Of a DNA stretch of 64,000 bases, positions 54,938 to 64,000 are shown piece after piece. Position 1 is the first letter of the stretch; every line of letters begins with the position of its first letter. This stretch comes from Cordilura impudica. Lineage: Eukaryota; Arthropoda; Insecta; Diptera; Scathophagidae. A program made the position numbers and the translations under genes. Location: positions 55,772,216-55,836,215 of the forward strand of contig OY821517.1 of assembly GCA_963682025.1 (NCBI GenBank), given 5' to 3'. The notes beneath the pieces are model-generated. The model made no database searches, was not told the DNA's origin, and saw nothing but the letters and a program-made list of their open reading frames with translations.

Positions 54938-55536
54938 AAAAACTATAAAACTTCAAAATCGAATAAAATCTCGCCAAAAAATAGCAAATGCCCAAAAAAA
55001 AAACTAGATCATGAAATTTGATGGCATTTTTTTTTTTTTTTTTCAACTTTAAGAAATTAATTAAAGCCATCTTTTTGTTTTAGTCTCTATACCTGTAACT
55101 ACTCAGATATGAAATATTGATTTATTACCACCTTGTTAACCTATTAAGTAGTTACAGGTATAGAGACTAAAACAAAAAGATGGCTTTAATTAATTTCTTA
55201 AAGTTGAAAAAAAAAAAAATGCCATCAAATTTCATGATCTACTCTTTTTTGGCACAAAAGTGGTCTGGGCATTTGCTATTTCTTGGCGAGTTTTTATTCG
55301 ATTTTGAAGTTTTATAGCTTTTTGGAAAGAAAATTTAATACTTATCCCGAATTATATAACAATTTGTCGGAGAAATTAAACTATAGATCGAAATTTTCGT
55401 AAAATCTGAAAGAGAGTCATATTTGGACCAAAACTTTGTATTTCTCAGTTTTGTTTTTTTTTTTTGCTATTCGCATATTTCTAGGGGGTTCGACCGAGAG
55501 TTTGGACACTTTTTTTTCATTAAGGGCCACCCTAAT
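54938..55536. mobile_element. Long hairpin element, arms ~165-180 bp
   Basis: Left arm 54938-55103 and right arm 55147-55325 are near-perfect inverted copies (one ~20-bp gap) around a 43-bp loop. The right side continues to the terminus GGGCCACCC at 55528-55536 followed by TA. The left terminus is lost under the DINE-like copy. The same right half recurs at 5540-5977. Confidence 0.85.
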
Positions 55537-55539
55537 GAC

Positions 55540-55686
55540 CATTATATTCGGAATGCCACCTCTTAACAATTGAATATGATAGCGAAGATTCACTATAATG
55601 TTTTTCAATCCATTCCTTGGCTTGGGCAGTATTTTTCCCACAAAAAAACAATGTTTAATCAAAACACGAAACTCTTTGCAATCCAT
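55540..55686 (-). pseudogene. mariner transposase, N-terminal fragment
   Basis: Minus-strand start MDCKEFRVLIKHCFFVGK, the first helix-turn-helix of mariner transposases. A frameshift follows after about 18 residues, then degenerate sequence to a GGGTGGCCC hairpin element at 55536. It may be the 5' end of the mariner whose 3' end lies at 54240-54526. Confidence 0.7.
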
Positions 55687-55954
55687 TTTTTCTCAAATTT
55701 TTCTAACAGTAAGCCGTACTAAATAAACAGAAAAAAATTGGCACTTGCCACGCCATCTATATGTGAGGCCACGTACTTCTCACTCGATGTAGACAGTAAA
55801 CTTCTTCGCCAAACATTCATTGTCTATATAGAATTCAAATTAATGCCAACTTAATTGATAGAAAAATATTTAAATGTGCGAACATTATTCTTTTTTTCCA
55901 GAAATCTTAACACACATAAAACGTAATAATAAGGAAAGCTTGAACCTAGAGTTG

Positions 55955-56703
55955 TTATTATACCCTATACCACTATGTGTGTGATGTGTCTAACTACCAT
56001 AAATATTTGACCTAGACTCATCTTTTATTATACCAATCGACTCATTATCGTTTTCCGAGTCGATTTAGCGAAGTCCGTCCGTCCGTCCGTCTGTCCGTGC
56101 AAACCTTGTAATCAAACAAGTCGCAAATATGAATATATTTTAATGAAATTTTGTGCATAAACTTGTATCGGCTATATGATGAACGCTCTTGAAATTGGTG
56201 AAAATCTGATCATGTTCAGACCTAGCCCCCATACAAATGACCCCTATGAGATCGACTTAAATTGCCATAAAATCAAAATTATAGTATAGATCTCGGTCAA
56301 ATTGTGTTTGTGTATCATTATTATATCTATTTATCAGTAGTCCAAAAATAATTCCTATAGGACAATTCTTAGTCATAGGCCTCATATAGAGCTGCTTCCC
56401 GATCTGCACTTAAGTCTATCAAACAACAAAAGTATCGTACATATTTTCCCTAATTTGGTTTGTATACATTTTTTCAAAACATAACTGATTTTACCAAATA
56501 TGGTCAGGTTCGGTCAATTTTTCGACCTAGTCCCCATATAAATATAGCATCCGATACGAACTTTTTCATATCTGCAGCCAAAAAAATTAATATTGCAACT
56601 CAAATTTTGTTTCTGCTTAGTTTTTATATCCAATAAGTTGGACCTAAGAGATAGGGTCTATAAACTCATGGTATAGGCTATCGTATAATTTTCTTACTTG
56701 TTT
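55955..56703 (+). mobile_element. DINE-like dispersed element, near full length
   Basis: TTATTATACCCTATACCACT to ATTTTCTTACTTGTTTT with all landmarks. The terminal palindrome is lost (GGCTATCGTATAATTTTC). Confidence 0.83.
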
Positions 56704-58643
56704 TCTTATTTCTTTTGTTAAAACTAATGGTGAGCACTCACTTTTTGGAATAAACTGTGAACACTTAACAGGTTAATTTTAGTAATCTTAACCCATTAAG
56801 ATTAGTATAGTTCAAGCTTCTACAATTTTCTTACTTGCATCATTTTTTGTATTTGTATTTTTGTAAGGGCTGTGAAAATTCTTCGTTTATTAATTATAAT
56901 CCTACACTCCTTTGAAATCCCCAAAAAGTTATTTTCATTTATTACATGATTCTTATCATGATTTCCAAAAATAATTTTCCTTTGTCAGACTTGTTTTTTT
57001 TATATGACTACTGTGATTGATAAATTATTTGATAATGACTTGAATTGATGATGATGTGGCGGTTTTCGTTTTTTTTTTAATTTGTTCTGTATTCAAACGG
57101 CATGGCGTGTAAGTACTCGTATACACAGGATACTTGAGACGAAGAAGGTGAGATCATGGGCTAACACAAAAAATAATCTTAACAGCAATATCAATACAAG
57201 TCATATACGTAAAGGAGCAAATGGAATGCTTGTATATTATTGTATAATTTCAAGTAGTTTTTGTATTCAATCCTTTTGTTGAATATTAACTCACACAAAC
57301 ATACACACAATATTAAAATAGAAAAATATATTCGTTCGACCAGCCCAGTGATTTATTTTGATTAGTAGGCAACAGCAGCAGAAACAACAACAACAACACC
57401 ATCTAATCATCAATAAAAATAGGTTTTCTTTTCTTCTGATTGACACTATAGAGAGTGGGAAAAGAAGCCTTTCAAATAATTTTTTGATTTCTCTACAATT
57501 TAATTATTTGTAATACAAAAAAATCGAAGAAAATTATAAGAAACCATCCTAAATTGGATCTTTGTAACCTTTTTTTGTTTTCCTTTTTATTTTCCAGTCT
57601 TAATTGTGGTCATGCCACCGAGTGACGACTTTTTATTATAATGTTCGAATTATTGAACCGTATTAACAGGAGATTCTCATTAATACATTTTTGTAGCCTT
57701 TTTCTTAAGTATTTTTTCATATTGTTCCCTAAAACCAGTTTAGTTTTGTTATGTAATAAAAAAATAAAAAGAAGATATAACTCATAATCATATGAACTAG
57801 GAATACCCCAAAGAGAGATTCAAAAAAGTAAAATAATTTTTGAATGGTTTCTTTATGTTGAAATTTGTATTTTTTTTTTAAGATATGTTCTTTAGTGGCT
57901 CCGTTGAACTAATTCTCACGGTTCGGTTTTATTTTTGTTGGTTGTTGTTCTTGTGGTAGACGGGATAAATTATTTCATTTGTCTCTAGACGAAGAAGCCC
58001 CTCAATTATAACACATACAAAAATAGTAAACCATGTCGTTTAAATCTCTGCCTATTTGTGCCTATAAAATTATTCCTTTTTTTATATTTTATTTACAAAT
58101 TTACTTAATCGGTTTAAAAGTGGTTTTTAATTATAGTGTTACTCGATTACTGTTTCTAATTTTAACTATATTGTGGTAGATGAAGTTTCTGAGGAGATTT
58201 TCCAATTTTCTTTATGATAACCCAAAATTACATTTATTTATCTACAGTTATCCGATCCCATTTTAAGTGGCAAATTTCGACTAATGAATAATTCGTATAA
58301 ATTTATGCTGATTAATCAAATAAAAAGGCAAAACATTTTTTTATTAAAAAACTTATTTTTTTTTGATTTTTAGAGGTACAAATAAATAAAATATATAGTT
58401 GCAAACAAAAGAAATACTATGCTTGGTGGCTCTTTGATAATAACGGTATCCAATTCACCTAGTTTTTTTCTCTACAAATTAGTTTAAGTTACGAAGTCTA
58501 AATTAGTATAATGAATATTTATTTTTTTTGTTTTTTGGGTCATTTAATTAAACAAGTACTAATTCATTGCCAGAAAAAAATAAATGAAATTGCGAGTAGG
58601 TATTTAAACATGTTTATTAAAATTTAATTGTCATCTTATATAT
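56704..58643. other. Probably unique DNA
   Basis: No transposon signature. AACAACAACAACAACACC run near 57385. No supported exon. Confidence 0.35.
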
Positions 58644-58720
58644 AACAAGTAAGAGTGTTAAATTCGGCTGAATGTGCCGAATTTTTTAACCCACCACCCA
58701 ATATTGGGTACGGCTACCAC
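58644..58720 (-). mobile_element. DINE-type second subfamily, terminal fragment
   Basis: AACAAGTAAGAGTGTTAAAT and the imperfect palindrome TTCGGCTGAATGTGCCGAA, as at 44515. Similarity fades after ACCCACCACC. Confidence 0.7.
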
Positions 58721-59157
58721 TTTGAAACTGTTGCCGATATTGAAACATTAAATCTGAATACAAATTAAATTTCAAGTTAATTGGTGTCCTTGTTGGCCAA
58801 TTTCTATTATAAAAAACAATGACTTAAAAATAATTAATTACTATTTGAAAATTTTCATTATTTTTCTTTTACTAGAGCAGAAAACCCCTAAGTATTTACT
58901 TCATAGTACACCAATGAAATTCATTATTTAACGCAGCCTGCATCATAATAATATCCAAAGTTTGATCCCTATAAGCCTGTTTTGAGACCTAGAAGTCATA
59001 CGATAATTCAAAAAAAAAAAAATCAAATGTTTCTTAGCCACAAATTATTAATATTAAAAAAAGGAAATTTTAAAAAAATTTTATTTAATACCAAAAAAAA
59101 AAAAAAAAAAACAAAAATAATAAAAACAGGTAAGAAACTAAAGAATCAAACTAAAAA

Positions 59158-62100
59158 TTTTAATTTTTAATCTTTAATTTTTAATTTTTAATTTTTAATT
59201 TTTAATTTTTAATTTTTAATTTTTAATTTTTAATTTTTAATTTGTAATTTTTAATTCTTAATATTTAATTTTTAATTTTTAATTTTTAATTTTTAATTTT
59301 TAATTTTTAATTTTTAATTTTTAATTTTTAATTTTTAATTTTTAATTTTTAATTTTTAATTTTTAATTTTTAATTTTTAATTTTTAATTTTTAATTTTTA
59401 ATTTTTAATTTTTAATTTTTAATTTTTAATGTTTAATTTTTAATTTTTAATTTTTAATTTAAAATTTTTAATTTTTAATTTTTAGTTTCTAATTTCTAAT
59501 TTTTAAATTTAAAATTTCAAATTTAAAATTTCTAATTTCTAATATCTAATTTCTAATTTTTTATTTTTAATTTTTAATTTTTAAGTTTTAATTTTTAATT
59601 TTTAATTTTTAATTTTTAATTTTTAATTTTTAATTTTTAATTTTTAATTTTTAATTTTTAATTTTTAATTTTTAATTTTTAATTTTTAATTTTTAATTTT
59701 TAATTTTTAATTTTTAATTTTTAATTTTTAATTTTTAATTTTTAATTTTTAATTTTTAATTTTTAATTTTTAATTTTTAATTTTTAATTTTTAATTTTTA
59801 ATTTTTAATTTTTAATTTTTAATGTTTTAATTTTTAATTTTTGATTTTTGATTTTTAATTTTTAATTATAATTTTTAATTTTTAATTTTTAATTTTTAAT
59901 TTTTAATTTTTAATTTTTAATTTTCAATTTTTAATTTTTAATTTTTAATTTTTAATTTTTAATTTTTAATTTTTAATTTTTAATTTTTAATTTTTAATTT
60001 TTAATTTTTAATTTTTAATTTTTAATTTTTAATTTTTAATTTTTAATTTTTAATTTTTAATTTTTAATTTTTAATTTTTAATTTTTAATTTTTAATTTAA
60101 AATTTTTAATTTTTAATTTTTAGTTTCTAATTTTTAATTTTTTTTTTAATTTTTAATTTTGAATATTGAATTTTTAATTTTTGATTTTTAATTTTTAATT
60201 TTTAATTTTTAATTTTTAATTTTTAATTTTTAATTTTTAATTTTTAATTTTTAATTTTAAATTTTTAATTTTTAATTTTTAATTTTTAATTTTTAATTTT
60301 TAATTTTTAATTTTTAATTTTTAATTTTTAATTTTTAATTTTTAATTTTTAATTTTTAATTTTTAATTTTTAATTTTTAATTTTTAATTTTTAATTTTTA
60401 ATTTTTAATTTTTAATTTTTAATTTTTAATTTTTAATTTTTAATTTTTAATTTTTAATTTTTAATTTTTAATTTTTAATTTTTAATTTTTAATTTTTAAT
60501 TTTTAATTTTTAATTTTTAATTTTTAATTTTTAATTTTTAATTTTTAATTTTTAATTTTTAATTTTTAATTTTTAATTTTTAATTTTTAATTTTTAATTT
60601 TTAATTTTTAATTTTTAATTTTTAATTTTTAATTTTTAATTTTTAATTTTTAATTTTTAATTTTTAATTTTTAATTTTTAATTTTTAATTTTTAATTTTT
60701 AATTTTTAATTTTTAATTTTTAATTTTTAATTTTTAATTTTTAATTTTTAATTTTTAATTTTTAATTTTTAATTTTTAATTTTTAATTTTTAATTTTGAA
60801 ATTTTTAATTTTTAATTTTTAATTTTTAATTTTTAATTTTTAATTTTTAATTTTTAATTTTTAATTTTTAATTTTTAATTTTTAATTTTTATTTTTAATT
60901 TTTAATTTTTAATTTTTAATTTTGAAATTTTTAATTTTTAATTTTTAATTTTTAATTTTTAATTTTTAATTTTTAATTTTTAATTTTTAATTTTTAATTT
61001 TTTATTTTTAATTTGTAATTTTTGATTACTGATTTTTAATTTTTAAGTTTTAATTTTTTAATTTTTAATTTTTAATTTTTAATTTTTAATTTTTAATTTT
61101 TAATTTTTATTTTTAATTTTTAATTTTTAAATTTTGATTTTTAATTTAAAATTTTTAATTTTAAATTTTTAATCTTAAATTTTAAATTTTTAATTTTTAA
61201 TTTTTAATTTTTATTTTTTAATTTTTAATTTTTAATTTTTAATTTTTAATTTTTAATTTTTAATTTTTGATTTTTAATTTGTAATTTGTAATTTTTAATT
61301 TTAAATTTTAAATTTTAAATTTTAAATTTTAAATTTTTAATTTTTAATTTTTAATTTTTAATTTTTAATTTTTAATTTTTAATTTTTAATTTTTAATTTT
61401 TAATTTTTAATTTTTAATTTTTAATTTTTAATTTTTAATTTTTAATTTTTAATTTTTAATTTTTAATTTTTAATTTTTAATTTTTAATTTTTAATTTTTA
61501 ATTTTTAATTTTTAATTTTTAATTTTTAATTTTAAATTTTTAATTTTTAATTTTTCATTTTTAATTTTTAATTTTTATTTTTAATTTTTAATTTTTAATT
61601 TTTAATTTTTAATTTTTAATTTTTAATTTTTAATTTTTAATTTTTAATTTTTAATTTTTAATTTTTAATTTATAATTTATAATTTTTAATTTTGAATTTT
61701 GAATTTTGAATTTGGAATTTTTTATATTTAATTTTTAATTTTTAATTTTTAATTTTTAATTTTTAATTTTTAATTTTTAATTTTTAATTTTTAATTTTTA
61801 ATTTTTAATTTTTAATTTTTAATTTTTAATTTTTAATTTTTAATTTTTAATTTTTAATTTTTAATTTTTAATTTTTAATTTTTAATTTTTAATTTTTAAT
61901 TTTTAATTTTTAATTTTTAATTTTTTTAATTTAATTTTTAATTTTTTTAATTTAATTTTTAATTTTTAATTTCAAATTTTTAATTTTTAATTTTTAATTT
62001 TTAATTTTTAATTTTTAATTTTTAATTTTTAATTTTTAATTTTTAATTTTTAATTTTTAATTTTTAATTTTTAATTTTTAATTTTTAATTTTTAGTTTTT

Positions 62101-63712
62101 AATTTTTAATTTTTAATTTTGAAATTTTTAATTTTTAATTTTTAATTTTTAATTTTTAATTTTTAATTTTTAATTTTTATTTTTAATTTTTAATTTTTAA
62201 TTTTTAATTTTGAAATTTTTAATTTTTAATTTTTAATTTTTAATTTTTAATTTTTAATTTTTAATTTTTAATTTGTAATTTTTGATTACTGATTTTTAAT
62301 TTTTAAGTTTTAATTTTTTAATTTTTAATTTTTAATTTTTAATTTTTATTTTTAATTTTTAATTTTTAATTTTTAATTTTTAATTTTTAATTTTTAATTT
62401 TTAATTTTTAATTTTAAATTTTAAATTTTAAATTTTTAATTTTTAATTTTTATTTTTTAATTTTTAATTTTTAATTTTTAATTTTTAATTTTTAATTTTT
62501 AATTTTTAATTTGTAATTTTTGATTACTGATTTTTAATTTTTAAGTTTTAATTTTTTAATTTTTAATTTTTAATTTTTAATTTTTAATTTTTAATTTTTA
62601 ATTTTTAATTTTTAATTTTTAATTTTTAATTTTTAATTTTTAATTTTTAATTTTTAATTTTTAATTTTTAATTTTTAATTTTTAATTTTTAATTTTTAAT
62701 TTTTAATTTTTAATTTTTATTTTTAATTTTTAATTTTTAATTTTTAAATTTTAATTTTTAATTTAAAATTTTTAATTTTAAATTTTAAATTTTTAATTTT
62801 TAATTTTTAATTTTTAATTTTTAATTTTTGATTTTTAATTGGTAATTTGTAATTTGTAATTTGTAATTTTAAATTTTAAATTTTAAATTTTAAATTTTAA
62901 ATTTTAAATTTTAAATTTTTAATTTTTAATTTTTAATTTTTAATTTTTAATTTTTAATTTTTAATTTTTAATTTTTAATTTTTAATTTTTAATTTTTAAT
63001 TTTTAATTTTTAATTTTTAATTTTTAATTTTTAATTTTTAATTTTTAATTTTTAATTTTTAATTTTTAATTTTTAATTTTTAATTTTTAATTTTTAATTT
63101 TTAATTTTTAATTTTTAATTTTTAATTTTTAATTTTTAATTTTTAATTTTTAATTTTTAATTTTTAATTTTTAATTTTAAATTTTTAATTTTAAATTTTT
63201 AATTTTTAATTTTTCATTTTTAATTTTTCAATTTTAATTTTTAATTTTTAATTTTTAATTTTTAATTTTTAATTTATAATTTATAATTTTTAATTTTTAA
63301 TTTTTAATTTTTAATTTTTAATTTTTAATTTTGAATTTTGAATTTTGAATTTGGAATTTTTTATATTTAATTTTTAATTTTTAATTTTTAGTTGTTAATT
63401 TTTAATTTTTAATTTTTAATTTTTAATTTTTAATTTTTAATTTTTAATTTTTAATTTTTAATTTTTAATTTTTAATTTTTAATTTTTAATTTTTAATTTT
63501 TAATTTTTAATTTTTAATTTTTAATTTTTAATTTTTAATTTTTAATTTTTAATTTTTAATTTTTAATTTTTAATTTTTAATTTTTAATTTTTATTTTTTA
63601 ATTTTTTTAATTTAATTTTTAATTTTTTTAATTTAATTTTTAATTTCAAATTTTTAATTTTTAATTTTTAATTTTTAATTTCTAATTTTTCATTTTTAAT
63701 TTTTATAATACT
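59158..63712. repeat. 4.5-kb (TTTTTAA)n heptanucleotide satellite
   Basis: About 600 or more tandem copies of a 7-bp unit, TTTTTAA, in one phase with scattered variants (TTTGTAA, TTTTGAA, TTTAAAA, TTTTAA). Distinctive variant blocks recur: TTGATTACTGATTTTTAATT near 61020, 62280 and 62520; GAATTTTGAATTTGGAATTT near 61695 and 63340; and a TTTTTTTAATTTAATT pair near 61920 and 63602. This shows internal segment duplications of about 1.6-1.7 kb. No coding. Confidence 0.95.
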
Positions 63713-63869
63713 ACAAAAATTTTTTTAATTAAAAAAAAATCGTAAAAACTCTGTGAAAACTTCCGGTAAGATATATCAAAGCAATCACAATCACAAATCC
63801 AAGTTCTAAATATGTGTTAGTGTCAAAAAATATACGTAGAACAAAATTTGACTTATAAATAAACGAGAC

Positions 63870-64000
63870 GAAAACATTCCTAACATTTCTTGTAACCGAT
63901 GATTTATTAAACAATTTTCTACCGATTTTTACCAACGTATCTTATTTGAAAGGTATTTCTTTTTAGCTGTCTACCGGACTTACAGATTTGCGACCTGTAG
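63870..64000 (+). mobile_element. HINE Helitron, diverged partial copy at window edge
   Basis: CTTGTAACCGATGATTTATT, ACCGATTTTTACCAACGTAT and ATTTGAAAGGTATTTCTTTT match the 5' part of the HINE family (copy at 31783). It runs off the window. Confidence 0.6.

Noticed and set aside
59158..63712. Telomeric or centromeric repeat
   Set aside because: The TTTTTAA unit has no G-rich strand, and flies lack short telomeric repeats. Position on the chromosome cannot be told from the window.

Overview
This is an AT-rich, intron-age eukaryotic window, almost certainly from a higher (cyclorrhaphan) fly. I infer this from the mix of transposon families: rosa-type DD41D and mariner transposases, Transib, Penelope, RTE and I-like retroelements, Helitrons, and a very abundant dispersed family that resembles the Drosophila INE-1/DINE-1 group. 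I find no intact host gene. Nearly every coding stretch is a transposon or a transposon relic, mostly broken by single-base slips in A runs. The species cannot be named from the sequence.

Layout. 0-7.4 kb: GC-boxed tandem repeats, a Helitron 3' end with its helicase C-terminus, a decayed endonuclease/RT retroelement on the minus strand, a foldback MITE and a Tc1 relic. 8-11 kb: a non-autonomous Helitron, then a TIR element filled with a 21-bp minisatellite that reads as heptad peptides. 11.9-14.4 kb: probably unique DNA. 14.4-19.4 kb: a DINE-like copy, a tRNA-derived SINE and a 3.2-kb foldback element carrying a second SINE. 19.4-23.6 kb: an RTE retroelement split by an RNase-H-bearing retroelement fragment and by a nearly intact rosa-like transposon with TA target duplication. 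23.6-25.5 kb: a Penelope-like element with intact RT plus GIY-YIG frame and a hammerhead-like motif. 28.3-40.7 kb: three Transib-type elements, all at the target CGTCG/CGACG. Two lie back to back and split an intron-containing gene of an unnamed family. The third sits inside a MITE. 43.5-46.9 kb: an AT-rich higher-order tandem array. 46-52.3 kb: MITEs, DINE-like copies and Helitrons nested with resolvable empty sites. 54.2-55.7 kb: a mariner split by a hairpin element. 59.2-63.7 kb: 4.5 kb of a 7-bp satellite (TTTTTAA).

How the parts relate. The window reads as a stratified insertion record. Target duplications and rejoined flanks give insertion order at several places: SINE into Helitron, Helitron into DINE-like copy, rosa into RTE, Transib next to Transib into a gene, and DINE-like copy into one of two tandem repeats. 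The only elements that look close to functional are the Penelope-like frame, the rosa-like transposase (one frameshift) and Transib copy 1 (one frameshift and one in-frame gap). All boundaries and family names come from reading by eye; no database was searched.
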